Shown: positions 1 to 8,060, numbered from the stretch's first letter. The stretch: DNA of 11,401 bases from Gemmataceae bacterium (GCA_025056835.1 JANWVS010000021.1:1-11401), one strand, 5' to 3'. Notes: generated by a model from the letters alone, not told the origin. Made by a program: numbers and translations.

Positions 1-488
1 ATGTTTTCATCGTGCCCCGCCGAGGCCTTGGTGGCCGGCGTGAAGATCGGCTCCGGCAACGGATCGCCCTCGCGCAGCCCCGACGGCAACGATAAACCGC
101 ACACCGCCCCCTCCCGCCGATACTCCTTCCAACCGGAACCCGCCAGGTAGCCGCGCACGACACACTCGAACGGCACCACCTCAGCCTTGCGTACCAACAT
201 CGTCCGGCCGGCCAGCGCCTCGGCTTGGGCCGCAAACGCCGGTCCCATTTCGTTTAAGTCGGTGCTGAGCAGATGGTTGGGTACCTTGAGGAAGTCGAGC
301 CAGAACAAAGTCATGGCGGTGAGCACGCGCCCCTTGTCCGGGATGCCGGTCGGCAAGACCCAATCAAACGCACTAATCCGGTCGGTGGCGACGATCACCA
401 GTCGATCACCAAGATCGTAGATGTCGCGCACTTTACCCCGGCGGCAAGGGATGCCGGCCACCCGACTTTCCAGCAGCGGCGACGACAT
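1..488 (-). CDS. purC: Phosphoribosylaminoimidazole-succinocarboxamide synthase (SAICAR synthetase), N-terminal 162 residues, cut by the window edge
   Basis: The enzyme condenses CAIR with aspartate using ATP to give SAICAR, a cytosolic step of de novo purine synthesis. Translating the minus strand from the ATG at 488 gives an open frame to the window edge. Residues 18-25 read GKVRDIYD, the nucleotide-binding N-terminal motif of the family. Residues 35-42 read TDRISAFD. Residues 106-118 read [13 protein letters not shown], the family signature, and 149-162 read [14 protein letters not shown], another strongly conserved stretch. About half of a usual 240-300 residue protein is present; the rest lies beyond base 1. 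The start is supported by AAGGAG four bases upstream and by homology beginning a few residues in. An exact TATAAT lies about 40 bases upstream. The gene is divergent from the hydratase/dehydrogenase gene at 612. The identification is firm; only the C-terminus is unseen. Confidence 0.96.
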   Translation of the reverse strand, partial: MSSPLLESRVAGIPCRRGKVRDIYDLGDRLVIVATDRISAFDWVLPTGIPDKGRVLTAMTLFWLDFLKVPNHLLSTDLNEMGPAFAAQAEALAGRTMLVRKAEVVPFECVVRGYLAGSGWKEYRREGAVCGLSLPSGLREGDPLPEPIFTPATKASAGHDEN

Positions 489-492
489 GCAA

Positions 493-498
493 CTCCTT
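493..498 (-). promoter_or_regulatory. Shine-Dalgarno site of purC
   Basis: On the minus strand this reads AAGGAG, followed by TTGC and the ATG at 488. The spacing is short (4 bases), but the match is strong and fixes the purC start. Confidence 0.7.
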
Positions 499-528
499 GA
501 CAAGATCCAACCGCGACGACCGCGGCAT

Positions 529-534
529 ATTATA
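529..534 (-). promoter_or_regulatory. Probable -10 element (TATAAT) of purC
   Basis: The minus strand reads an exact TATAAT here, inside a short AT-rich patch of an otherwise GC-rich 123-base divergent spacer. A start site about 7 bases downstream would give a purC leader of roughly 30-35 bases. No good -35 hexamer lies 16-18 bases further upstream on this strand, so the call rests on the -10 and its position. On the plus strand the same patch gives TATTAT (528-533), which might serve the divergent gene. Confidence 0.45.
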
Positions 535-611
535 GCGGAGTTGATCGCTCGGGCGGACCCGCGGCCTGCGATTTCGCCGTGCCGCCCACCTGGTACCAAC
601 CAACGGCGGAC

Positions 612-2651
612 ATGGCACTTTTTCAAACGCCGCACCTGTGGGTTGATCACGCTGCCGAGGGAGTGGCGGCCATCGTCCTCGACGGGCCGGGCAAGTTCAA
701 CTTTCTCAACGCGGCGGCCCTGGCGGATCTCGATCGGGCACTAGCGCTGATCGAAGCGGACGAGCGCTTTCGAGTGTGCGTCATACGCTCGACGAAGAGC
801 GCGAGCTTTTGCCACGGTGTCGAACCAGCGACGTGGCGCGGTCTGCACACGCCGTCGGAGTGGGACGCGCTGGCCGATCTGGGCTGCCGGGTCTGCGAGC
901 GCCTGGAGCAGTGCCGCCTGCCGACGATTGCCGTGATCGCTGGGGCGGCCCTCGGAGGCGGGCTGGAGCTTGCCCTGGCCTGCGATTGGCGCGTCGCCGT
1001 GGCCGGGCCGCGCACCTTGCTCGGTTTCAACGAACTCGACTTCGGACTGCTGCCGGCGTGGGGCGGCATCGGCCGAGTGGTGCGGTTGAGCGGTCTGGAG
1101 CGGTCGCTGCAACTCCTCCTGGGCGGCCGTAAAATCTCGGCCCACGAAGCCGTTGGCCTGGGTCTGGTCGATGAGCTGGAGGACGGGACCAGCGACGGCC
1201 TCCCTGCCGTGCTGACCCTGGCGCGCAAGCGGCAGGCGGAGGACTTGCCGCGCCGCAGCTGGCGGCAACGGCTCGTCGAAAGCTGCCGTTGGGGCCGCCG
1301 CCTGATCTTGCGCGGCGCCGAGCGCCTGCTGCGCCGCCGCTTGCCCGAGGAACTGCCGGCACCGTGGGAAATCCTTGGCGTGGCCCGGATCGAACTCGAG
1401 GGCGGCCCCGCCGCGGGCCGGGCCGAAGCCCGCGCCGCCCTACACCGCCTGGCCGCCAGTCCGGCCTGTCGCCAACTCCTTCGCCTCCAAGCCCTCAAGG
1501 AAGCCCATCGTAGCGTCGCCGCGCCCTCGGCCCGACCGGCCCGCATCGGCATCTTGGGCGTGTCACCGTTGGCGCTGCACCTGACGGCTCAAGCCGCCGG
1601 TCGCGGTTGCTCGGTAGCTCTCCACGAGCACGACGAACTGCTGCTGGGCATGGGCTCGCTGCAACTGGTGCAGGCCTTGCAAAGCGAAGTCGATGGCGGC
1701 GGTACGACGGCGGCGCAACTGACGGCGATCCTGGAACGCGTGCGGCCGACCGCCTCCTGGAAAAACTTCGATTCCGTCGAACTGCTTCTCGACCCGACCG
1801 TCGGCAGCGGCGACGAAGCAGCTGCCATGCGGGCGCTGGAAGACCGTGTGCCGCCGCACTGTGTCATCGCGACCACCCAGCCTTGGCGCGCCTTGGCCGA
1901 CTGGCAAGCCAGCCTCCGTCGCCCGGAACGCGCCGCCGCTCTTCATTTCCCTGCGCCTGTCGGTCAGACGCCGATCGTCGAAATTCTCGCCGGCCCCGCG
2001 ACCAGCCCTGCGACGGTGGGCCAATTGCAAGCCTACGCCGCTTTTCTTGGCAAATTCGCCGTCGTCGTCCGCGACGACCTGGGAGGGCTTATCAACCGCG
2101 TTCGTTTCGCGGGGTTTGCCGCGGCGCTGCAACTGTTGACCGAAGGCCTGGAGCCGGAACTAATCGAGCAAGCCAGCGAACGATTCGGCCTGCTCCACGG
2201 TCCTTTGGAGCTGATCGACTGGCTCGGGGTCGAGGAAACGGTGCTGATCGCTCGCCGGCTTCGGCCGTTTCTCGGCGTCGACCTGGGCGGCCATCCGATC
2301 ATTCAACACCTCTTGGAACGACGTTGGCTGGGAATCAAGACGGGATTGGGCTTTTATCGCGACGTCATGAGCCGATCGCGCTCGATGAATGGGCAGCTGG
2401 CGCGTTGGCTGCGGCGGAACTTTGCCGACCGACTAACGCCGCGTTCGCAAGCGGTTGCCCGCCGGTACGTGCAAGAACAGGTGCTGGGCCGGATGGCCGA
2501 GCAGGCCCAACGCTGCCTTGCCGAAGGAGTTTGCACCGGTCCGGATCAACTCGAGCTGGCCGTCAAGCTTGCCGGTTGGGCTCCGCATCGTCCCGGGCCG
2601 ATCGAATTTTCCCAGCAATTGGCCTCGACGCGGCCAGCAGAGCTGCTATAA
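612..2651 (+). CDS. Bifunctional enoyl-CoA hydratase / 3-hydroxyacyl-CoA dehydrogenase fusion (FadB/FadJ type) with degenerate NAD-binding loop
   Basis: This is the fatty-acid beta-oxidation multifunctional architecture in 679 residues (FadJ and FadB are about 714-729). Residues 1-240 form a crotonase domain: [12 protein letters not shown] carries Glu119, and GFNELDFG carries Glu141, the two catalytic glutamates of enoyl-CoA hydratases. A basic linker follows. A Rossmann-like region starts near 311, but the GxGxxG loop reads G-V-S-P-L-A (316-321), so only the first glycine remains. The dehydrogenase His445, Glu457 and Asn495 are kept with canonical spacing. The active-site Ser expected about 21 residues before the His is not seen. 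Two helical 3HCDH C-terminal repeats follow, roughly 485-580 and 600-679. A GTG at 579 would add 11 residues. I prefer the ATG at 612 because the crotonase fold begins there and GGCGGA precedes it. Hydratase activity is plausible; NAD-dependent dehydrogenase activity is doubtful. The next gene is separated by a long structured spacer. Confidence 0.88.
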   Translation: MALFQTPHLWVDHAAEGVAAIVLDGPGKFNFLNAAALADLDRALALIEADERFRVCVIRSTKSASFCHGVEPATWRGLHTPSEWDALADLGCRVCERLEQCRLPTIAVIAGAALGGGLELALACDWRVAVAGPRTLLGFNELDFGLLPAWGGIGRVVRLSGLERSLQLLLGGRKISAHEAVGLGLVDELEDGTSDGLPAVLTLARKRQAEDLPRRSWRQRLVESCRWGRRLILRGAERLLRRRLPEELPAPWEILGVARIELEGGPAAGRAEARAALHRLAASPACRQLLRLQALKEAHRSVAAPSARPARIGILGVSPLALHLTAQAAGRGCSVALHEHDELLLGMGSLQLVQALQSEVDGGGTTAAQLTAILERVRPTASWKNFDSVELLLDPTVGSGDEAAAMRALEDRVPPHCVIATTQPWRALADWQASLRRPERAAALHFPAPVGQTPIVEILAGPATSPATVGQLQAYAAFLGKFAVVVRDDLGGLINRVRFAGFAAALQLLTEGLEPELIEQASERFGLLHGPLELIDWLGVEETVLIARRLRPFLGVDLGGHPIIQHLLERRWLGIKTGLGFYRDVMSRSRSMNGQLARWLRRNFADRLTPRSQAVARRYVQEQVLGRMAEQAQRCLAEGVCTGPDQLELAVKLAGWAPHRPGPIEFSQQLASTRPAELL

Positions 2652-2652
2652 T
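2625..2652 (+). promoter_or_regulatory. Candidate sigma70-type promoter overlapping the hydratase/dehydrogenase stop codon
   Basis: An exact TATAAT lies at 2647-2652 and overlaps the TAA stop of the upstream gene (2649-2651). TCGACG at 2625-2630 matches four of six -35 bases, with a 16-base spacer. Initiation near 2659 would give a transcript with about 350 bases of leader before the RidA-family gene, or a separate RNA from the spacer. The -10 is striking in GC-rich DNA, but the -35 is only fair. Confidence 0.4.
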
Positions 2653-2796
2653 CTTTCCCTGAACGAAACAACCCGTCCGAGTTCGCGAAGTTGGCTACAT
2701 GTCTGCGAGTTGACTCGGAGCCTGAGCGAGGACCAATCTTGGCCGCCGGAGCGGTCGACCATTCGGCCCACGCCAGATGCTATCGCGGTCCGTTCT

Positions 2797-2856
2797 GATC
2801 GAGACCACGCCAGGGGCAGGAAACAACCCCCCTCCTGTCGTCCGGTGGTCTCGATC
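2797..2856 (+). repeat. Perfect 12-bp inverted repeat, predicted stem-loop
   Basis: GATCGAGACCAC (2797-2808) is the exact reverse complement of GTGGTCTCGATC (2845-2856). The 36-base interior can form a second stem, AGGGG (2812-2816) with CCCCT (2829-2833). The 3' arm is followed by only TTTG, so it is a poor intrinsic terminator for plus-strand transcripts. It could be a read-through barrier, a leader element or part of an ncRNA. The repeat is directly visible; its function is inferred. Confidence 0.75.
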
Positions 2857-3000
2857 TTTGCCTGCCGGCGATCGACGAGAGGAGAGGGCCGGGGAATTCT
2901 TGGCCCGTGGTCGTCGCCGGGCTGGTCTGCTATATCTCACGTCAACAGCGCGTTCGTCGTGGAACGCCGCCGTTGCACCGCGAAGGTGTCACCGCGAACC

Positions 3001-3006
3001 AAGGGA
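3001..3006 (+). promoter_or_regulatory. Shine-Dalgarno-like site that decides the RidA-family start
   Basis: AAGGGA lies 7 bases before the ATG at 3014. This supports the internal ATG over the longer in-frame start at 2777. Confidence 0.6.
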
Positions 3007-3013
3007 ACCGCCG

Positions 3014-3481
3014 ATGGCCACCGCCGAACAACGTTTGCAAGAACTCAACATCGCTCTGCCGCCGCCGCCCAAGCCAGTCGCCAAGTATCAGCCGACGGTG
3101 CAAGTGGGCAACCTGCTGTATGTGTCGGGCCACGGTCCGGCCAAGGAAGAAGGCAAGCCGATGCTGTTGGGGAAGCTGGGGGCCGGCTTGTCGGTGGAAC
3201 AGGGAAAGGAATCGGCTCGGCTCGTTGGTCTCAACATCCTCGCCACGGTCCGCAATGCCCTCGGCTCGCTGAACCGGGTCAAGCGGCTCGTGAAGACGCT
3301 CGGCATGGTCAACGCGGCGCCCGATTTTCACGATCACCCGCTGGTCATCAACGGCTTCTCCGAATTGATGGCGCAAGTCTTCGGCGAAGAAGCGGGGGTG
3401 GGCAGCCGCAGCGCCGTGGGCATGGGTTCCTTGCCGGGAAACATTCCCGTGGAGATCGAGTGCGTGTTCGAAGTGGACTAA
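3014..3481 (+). CDS. RidA/YjgF/UK114-family protein (reactive intermediate deaminase-like)
   Basis: The product has 155 residues, longer than E. coli RidA (128) and matching the longer YER057c/UK114-like subgroup that begins with a proline-rich stretch. RidA proteins are cytosolic trimers. Characterised members hydrolyse the enamine/imine intermediates released by PLP enzymes such as threonine dehydratase. Visible landmarks are LPPPPKPVAKYQP (15-27), VGNLLYVSGHGP (31-42), LNRVKRLVKTLGMVN (86-100) and the C-terminal SRSAVGMGSLPGNIPVEIE (131-149). Arg132 aligns with the carboxylate-binding arginine of RidA, and Glu148 with the conserved glutamate. The cysteine usual two residues after that arginine is alanine here, so the substrate or activity may differ. 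The start was chosen from the Shine-Dalgarno-like AAGGGA and family length. A 198-base GC-rich gap separates it from the kinase. The family is certain; the physiological substrate is not. Confidence 0.93.
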   Translation: MATAEQRLQELNIALPPPPKPVAKYQPTVQVGNLLYVSGHGPAKEEGKPMLLGKLGAGLSVEQGKESARLVGLNILATVRNALGSLNRVKRLVKTLGMVNAAPDFHDHPLVINGFSELMAQVFGEEAGVGSRSAVGMGSLPGNIPVEIECVFEVD

Positions 3482-3679
3482 CGGCCCGCCGGGACCGGTC
3501 GCACGGCGCGGCCGCCATCGCAAGCGAGAGTCGCCGGATTTCCGCGGCGTCGCCCTGATCGTGAGTTATATTGTAAATGACAGTCTTTTCCCGCTGGCGC
3601 ACCCCCTCGCGCAGGGCGGTATCGTCTGGTCGGTGGCCCGCGGCCTGCGAACCGCTGCCAGTAGCCTAGGGCTGATCCA

Positions 3680-5800
3680 ATGATTGCGCGATTGTGGAAC
3701 TGGGTTTCGCGCGGCACGAGCGGTACGGTGGCGCCGCGCAACGGCGCGGCTGCGGCGACGAACGCCCCCGCAGCAACCCCTCCCCCGGTGAGGCGGCGCC
3801 AACAGGCGTCGCTATGGGAACGGTTGTTGGCCGCTAAACTCGACGCCGATTTGCACTGGCTCCAAGCCACCGCTTCGCTCCGGAAGCTGTTGGGCGCCAG
3901 TTTGAAGAAGCTCCGGCGGACGTCCATCCTGGACTGGATCCACCCCGACGACCGGCCCGTCCTCGAGCGGCGGTTTCGCAATCCAAGTAAAGTACCCTTC
4001 GACGCACGCTTACGCCTCGTGGCTCCGCTCGGGACGAAGCAACGCGAACGCCCGATCCAGATTGTCCAGCTTTCCGCGGCGCCGTGGCGCGATCCGGCCG
4101 GCGTCGTTTGTCGTTGGCGCTGCGTCTTTGTCGATTTGACGCGCCAGATCCAGGCCGAAGACGCGCGACATCAGGAACGCGGCGAGCTGATGCAGCTGCG
4201 TGATCGATACGAACGGCTGCAAAAACAATTCGACCGGCTCAAGGACAGCTACTTCGACCTGTACCACAACGCGCCGGTCATGTATTTCAGCCTCGACGAC
4301 GCCGGGCAATTTGTCACGTTCAACGACACGCTCTTGCGGACCTTGGGCTATCGTCGCGAAGAACTGCTCGGTCGAAAATACGCCGACATCGTCGTCCCCG
4401 GCAGCGAGAACCAGGCAGCGTTTCAACACCCCTCCGACAAGGAAGTGGAATGGGAAACGCAATGGCGGCGCCGCGACGGCCAAGCCGTGGATATTTGGCT
4501 GCGGGCCGTCGCCGTTTTCGACGAACAGGGCCGCTTTGTGCGTTGGCGCAGCAGCGCCCTGGACTTCACCGAGCGCAATCGCCTGGCCAAGGAACTACGC
4601 GCCCAGGCCGAAGAGATGCAGCGGACCAATGCCCGCTTGCGCCACATCAACAGCGAACTCGAGGATTTCACGCACGTCGTCTCCCACGATCTGAAGGAGC
4701 CGTTGCGCACCCTCCAGGCGTACAGCCATCTGCTCGCCGAGGATTTCTCCTCGCAACTGAGCACCGACGGCTTTCAATACGTCAATCACCTGCTTCAGGC
4801 CAGCCGCCGCCTCGGACAGCTGATCGACAACCTGCTGACCCTCAGTCAGGCGGGCCGCACCTCCCGGCCGCCAACGGCTTTCGACCTCATTGAAGTGGTG
4901 GCCACCGTGCGCCGCGATCTCGTGGATCTCATCCAGCGCAAGGAGGCCACGGTCCTGACCGCCGGACCGTTGCCCCGGGTCTTCGGCGATCCGCAGCGGA
5001 TCACGCAGTTGTTGACCAATTTGGTTGCCAATGGCCTGAAGTACAACAAAAGTGCCTCGCCGGAGGTCGTCATCGGCCAAGCAAGTCAGGGGAGCAATGA
5101 CCGCCAGGTCGTCATTTTCGTACGGGACAACGGCATCGGCATCGATCCCCGCGACCACGACAAGATCTTCGAACTGTTTCGGCGGGTCCATCACTCAGGA
5201 GACTATGAAGGCACCGGCGCCGGCTTGGCGATCTGCAAGAAGATCGTGGAAGCGCATGGCGGCCGCATCTGGGTGGAATCGCAAGTCGGAAAAGGAGCAA
5301 CGTTCTACTTCACCCTGCCGCGGCCGACCGCTGCCTGGCCCCAGAAAACTGCCCCCGGACCGCCCAAACCACCCGCCGCCCCAAGGCAGCGCGACGAGGT
5401 TCGCGGCAAACACGTCCTACTGGTGGAAGATGTGCCGGAGATCGGCCAATTGGTCCAACGGATCGGACAACGCTCCGGCATCAATGTCACCTGGTTTGCC
5501 ACGGCTGAGCAAGCCTGGGATTGGCTCCAGGACGCTCACCCCGATTTCCTCCTGCTTGACATCAACCTGCCCGGCATGAACGGTCTCGAACTGTGCCGCC
5601 GCATTCGCCAGGAACTCCGCCGCGACACCCCGATCGCCATCTTTTCCCAAGAGCAATCTGCCGAGGCGCAGAATCGTTTGCGCGAGTACGGGGCCAACTA
5701 CTTCCTGTCCAAAGACCTGCTGGCCCAACCGCCCGTGATCTGGCAACGCAAGCTCGATGAATTGTTGGCCAAGGCGACCGAACCCGCCGCCCACCCATGA
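3680..5800 (+). CDS. Soluble hybrid sensor histidine kinase: PAS - coiled coil - PAS - HisKA - HATPase - receiver
   Basis: The protein has 706 residues with no signal peptide or membrane segment, so it should be cytosolic. Residues 1-45 are a low-complexity Ala/Pro/Arg tail. Residues 55-157 look like a PAS fold ending in a PAC-like VCRWRCVFVDLTRQI. A coiled coil spans about 155-192, and a clearer PAS domain spans 193-298. A second helix leads to the H-box FTHVVSHDLKEPL with phosphoacceptor His336. The ATPase has N-box residues Asn447 and Asn451, G1 DNGIGID (483-489), an F-box near FELFRRVH, and G2 GTGAGLA (511-517). A Pro-rich linker (about 548-577) joins a receiver with acidic Glu583/Asp584, phosphoacceptor Asp627 and Lys678. 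All catalytic residues are present. AGGG lies 8 bases before the ATG. There is no neighbouring response regulator or output domain, so its partner is unknown. folC follows after 69 bases. The signal could be a ligand or redox state sensed by PAS. Confidence 0.94.
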   Translation: MIARLWNWVSRGTSGTVAPRNGAAAATNAPAATPPPVRRRQQASLWERLLAAKLDADLHWLQATASLRKLLGASLKKLRRTSILDWIHPDDRPVLERRFRNPSKVPFDARLRLVAPLGTKQRERPIQIVQLSAAPWRDPAGVVCRWRCVFVDLTRQIQAEDARHQERGELMQLRDRYERLQKQFDRLKDSYFDLYHNAPVMYFSLDDAGQFVTFNDTLLRTLGYRREELLGRKYADIVVPGSENQAAFQHPSDKEVEWETQWRRRDGQAVDIWLRAVAVFDEQGRFVRWRSSALDFTERNRLAKELRAQAEEMQRTNARLRHINSELEDFTHVVSHDLKEPLRTLQAYSHLLAEDFSSQLSTDGFQYVNHLLQASRRLGQLIDNLLTLSQAGRTSRPPTAFDLIEVVATVRRDLVDLIQRKEATVLTAGPLPRVFGDPQRITQLLTNLVANGLKYNKSASPEVVIGQASQGSNDRQVVIFVRDNGIGIDPRDHDKIFELFRRVHHSGDYEGTGAGLAICKKIVEAHGGRIWVESQVGKGATFYFTLPRPTAAWPQKTAPGPPKPPAAPRQRDEVRGKHVLLVEDVPEIGQLVQRIGQRSGINVTWFATAEQAWDWLQDAHPDFLLLDINLPGMNGLELCRRIRQELRRDTPIAIFSQEQSAEAQNRLREYGANYFLSKDLLAQPPVIWQRKLDELLAKATEPAAHP

Positions 5801-5869
5801 CGCCCCGCTCTCCCCCGGTGCGGCGCCGACGCACTTCCCAACCGCACCGCGCATCCCTACACCAGCACC

Positions 5870-7219
5870 ATGACCTACGACGAGGCGCTGCGCTGGTGGT
5901 TCGGCCGCGTTAACTACGAAGTGCAGCCGCCGCTGCCCAGCGATTTGAAACTCGACCGCATGCGCGCCGTGTTGGCACGACTCGGCAATCCGCAAAGCGC
6001 CTATCCGATCGTCCACGTCGCCGGCAGCAAAGGAAAAGGGTCCACGGCCGCGATGCTGGCCGCCATGCTACAGGCCTCCGGCCGACGCGTCGGGCTTTTT
6101 ACCTCGCCGCACTTGCAAGCCGTCGAAGAGCGCGTCCAGGTGGATAGCGCCCCCATCGACCACCACAGCCTGGCCCAGTTGCTCACCGAAGTCCGTCGCG
6201 CGGCCGAAGGGCGTGCGCCGGGCGAAGCGACTTCGCTCGACGAGTCGTTGACGTTCTTCGAAATTGCCACCGCGGTCGGTATGCTCCACTTTGCCCGGCA
6301 AAGCGTGGACCTGGCGGTCATCGAGGTCGGCCTGGGAGGACGGTTCGACTCCACGAACGTCTGCGAGCCGGCCGTGGCCGTCATCACCAGCATCAGCTTC
6401 GACCACACGCAGCAACTGGGCAACACCCTCGCCAGCATTGCTTTCGAAAAAGCCGGGATCATCAAGCCGGGCCGACCCGTGGTCAGCGGCGTGGTTCATC
6501 CCGAAGCGGGCGAGGTCATTCGCGCTGCCAGCCGGGAACGAAACGCTCCGCTCCGCGAGCGCGGTGTCGATTTCGATTTCGATCACGAACCGGCCCGAAT
6601 CAACGGCACGGAACAACGTTGGCCGAAGGTGCGGGTGCGCACCTGGCATGGCCAGGGGCCGTGGCGCGAAGTGCGCTTGATCGGCGCGCACCAAGCCGCC
6701 AACGCCGCCGTCGCCGTGGCGACTGTGCACATCCTCCGCGAGCAAGGAATGCAAGTGGCAGAAGAGGCGCTGACCTTGGGGCTGGCTCGCGTTCGCTGGC
6801 CGGCGCGCCTGGAGGTCGTCGGGCGCCGGCCCTTGCTGGTGCTTGATTGTGCCCACAACGTGGCCTCCGCCGAGGCCCTTGCGGGCGCGTTGCTGGAGTC
6901 GTTCCCGCTCGCGGGCCGCGGTCGGCGTGCCCTCATCTTCGCCGGCAATCGAGACAAAGATCTCAGGGGCATGTTGGCCGTCCTCGCTCCATTGTTCGAC
7001 CGGATTTATCTGACGCGTTTCGGCACGAATCCCCGCTGTTTGCCTCCCGACCAGCTCAGCGAACTCGTGCCCCCTTCGGCGCGGCAGCGCTCGCGCGTCT
7101 GCGCGACGGCTGCCCAAGCCTTGGCCGCGGCACAAACCGACGCCGGGCCGGACGATCTCATCTGCGCCGCGGGGTCGGTGTTCCTGGCCGGCGAATTACG
7201 TGCCTTGTTGGTAGCCTGA
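5870..7219 (+). CDS. folC: Bifunctional dihydrofolate synthase / folylpolyglutamate synthase
   Basis: FolC is a cytosolic Mur-ligase-family enzyme. It adds glutamate to dihydropteroate to make dihydrofolate and then extends the polyglutamate tail of reduced folates, using ATP. The product has 449 residues, within the usual 420-450. The P-loop AGSKGKGST is at 51-59, followed by TSPH (78-81), EVGLGGRFDSTN (152-163) and the family signature SFDHTQQLG (177-184). Next is FEKAGIIKPG, whose Lys194 matches the carbamylated lysine of characterised enzymes. The C-terminal domain carries DCAHN (326-330), a variant of the usual DGAHN, with Cys for Gly. No Shine-Dalgarno precedes the ATG at 5870, but homology starts immediately (MTYDEALRWW). 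The stop is 2 bases before the proC ATG, so the two are very likely co-transcribed and translationally coupled. Whether it has both activities or only folylpolyglutamate synthase activity cannot be told from sequence alone. Confidence 0.95.
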   Translation: MTYDEALRWWFGRVNYEVQPPLPSDLKLDRMRAVLARLGNPQSAYPIVHVAGSKGKGSTAAMLAAMLQASGRRVGLFTSPHLQAVEERVQVDSAPIDHHSLAQLLTEVRRAAEGRAPGEATSLDESLTFFEIATAVGMLHFARQSVDLAVIEVGLGGRFDSTNVCEPAVAVITSISFDHTQQLGNTLASIAFEKAGIIKPGRPVVSGVVHPEAGEVIRAASRERNAPLRERGVDFDFDHEPARINGTEQRWPKVRVRTWHGQGPWREVRLIGAHQAANAAVAVATVHILREQGMQVAEEALTLGLARVRWPARLEVVGRRPLLVLDCAHNVASAEALAGALLESFPLAGRGRRALIFAGNRDKDLRGMLAVLAPLFDRIYLTRFGTNPRCLPPDQLSELVPPSARQRSRVCATAAQALAAAQTDAGPDDLICAAGSVFLAGELRALLVA

Positions 7220-7221
7220 CC

Positions 7222-8037
7222 ATGCCCCCGAGCCACGTCCGCATCGGTTTTCTTGGGGCCGGGAAAATGGCCACGGCGTTGGCCAAAGCTTGGTTGGCCA
7301 CCGGCCACGCCTCCCCCGAGCACCTCGCTGCCAGCGACCCACTCGAGCAAGCACGGGCCGCCTTTGCCGCCGGCACCGGCGCCTTCGTCGCGGCCGACAA
7401 CAGCGAAGTCGTCGCCCGCAGCGACCTGGTCGTCTTGGCCGTCAAACCGCAAACCATGCCCGCCCTGCTCGCGGAAATCCGCGACGCCGTCACGCTGCGG
7501 CACCTGGTTGTCTCCGTCGCCGCAGGCATCACGCTCCAGCAACTGGCCGACGGCCTCGGCCGCGACCGCCGCCTGGTTCGAGTCATGCCCAATACGCCGT
7601 GTCTGGTGGGGGCCAGCGCCTCGGCCTTTGCCGCCGCACCGACAGCCGAGGCTGCCGACGTGGCCCTCGTCGACCAACTCTTCGCCAGTGTCGGCACCGT
7701 CGTCGCTTTGCCCGAAAAACTGCTCGATGCGGTCACGGGTCTCAGCGGCAGCGGACCGGCCTATGTCGCTGTCGTCATCGAGGCCCTGAGCGACGGCGGA
7801 GTCCGCGTCGGCTTGCCGCGCGACGTCGCCAACCTGCTCGCCATCCAAACCGTGCTGGGGACGGCAAAAATGTTGCGCGAAACCGGTATGCATCCCGGCC
7901 TGCTCAAGGACATGGTTGCCAGTCCCGGCGGCACCACCATCGCCGGACTCCATGCCTTGGAACGACGCGGCCTTCGCGCCGCACTCATGGATGCCGTTGA
8001 GGCAGCCACCCAGCGCGCGATAGAATTGGGACGTTGA
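7222..8037 (+). CDS. proC: Pyrroline-5-carboxylate reductase
   Basis: ProC reduces 1-pyrroline-5-carboxylate to L-proline with NAD(P)H, the last step of proline synthesis, in the cytosol. The product has 271 residues, normal for the family. Residues 7-17 read [11 protein letters not shown], an intact Rossmann GxGxxA loop. VKPQTM follows at the end of the nucleotide-binding fold, then [15 protein letters not shown]. The C-terminal dimerisation/active-site region contains LSGSGPAYV and then DGGVRVGLP, both part of the ProC signature, followed by [14 protein letters not shown]. The reading frame is open upstream into folC as far as 6847, but the real start is the ATG at 7222, directly before the Rossmann strand and 2 bases after the folC stop. 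It is followed by guaA after 35 bases. No truncation or missing residue is evident. Confidence 0.96.
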   Translation: MPPSHVRIGFLGAGKMATALAKAWLATGHASPEHLAASDPLEQARAAFAAGTGAFVAADNSEVVARSDLVVLAVKPQTMPALLAEIRDAVTLRHLVVSVAAGITLQQLADGLGRDRRLVRVMPNTPCLVGASASAFAAAPTAEAADVALVDQLFASVGTVVALPEKLLDAVTGLSGSGPAYVAVVIEALSDGGVRVGLPRDVANLLAIQTVLGTAKMLRETGMHPGLLKDMVASPGGTTIAGLHALERRGLRAALMDAVEAATQRAIELGR

Positions 8038-8060
8038 CACGGCGCCGGCTCCCGGCCGAT

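Larger units (their letters stand above)
2652..3013 (+). other. 362-base non-coding spacer rich in inverted repeats (possible structured leader or ncRNA)
   Basis: No convincing protein is encoded on either strand. One plus frame stays open through the region and runs into the RidA frame from an ATG at 2777, but its translation is Arg/Pro/Ser-rich with no domain or signal peptide. The DNA holds the TATAAT at its left border, a perfect palindrome TTCGCGAA (2682-2689), GGTCGACC (2753-2760), a perfect 12-bp inverted repeat (2797-2808/2845-2856) and a 5-bp GGGCC/GGCCC stem (2886-2890/2902-2906). I looked for RNase P, tmRNA, SRP and tRNA signatures by eye (for example GAGGAAAGTCC or GGTTCGAATCC) and found none. 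Confidence 0.5.

Noticed and set aside
497..502. Exact TTGACA on the plus strand between purC and the hydratase gene
   Set aside because: The nearest -10-like sequence (TATTAT at 528) is 25 bases away, too far. It also overlaps the purC ribosome-binding site on the other strand.
647..1552. 301-residue minus-strand open frame opposite the hydratase/dehydrogenase gene
   Set aside because: It is Arg/Ser/Pro-rich with no domain and is fully antisense to a clear crotonase domain. It is a shadow caused by high GC.
2777..3013. N-terminal extension of the RidA-family protein by 79 residues
   Set aside because: There is no signal peptide or homology-like pattern, it has no ribosome-binding site, and it would be built over the 12-bp inverted repeat. 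The ATG at 3014 has AAGGGA and gives the family length.
3505..3549. Small GC stems (GGCG/CGCC and CGCCG/CGGCG) after the RidA gene
   Set aside because: They are short and GC-only, have no T-run, and are within chance expectation for this composition.
2455..3558. 367-residue plus-strand open frame bridging the hydratase end, the spacer and the RidA gene
   Set aside because: It runs out of frame through two real genes, has a composition rich in Arg/Ser/Pro, and shows no domain. The lack of stops reflects GC content.
6068..7135. 355-residue minus-strand open frame opposite folC
   Set aside because: It is an antisense shadow of an intact folC, has no recognisable motif and has Arg/Gly/His-rich composition.
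7006..8040. 344-residue minus-strand open frame opposite folC/proC
   Set aside because: It is Gly/Asp/Gln-rich, low-complexity translation antisense to the proC signature region.
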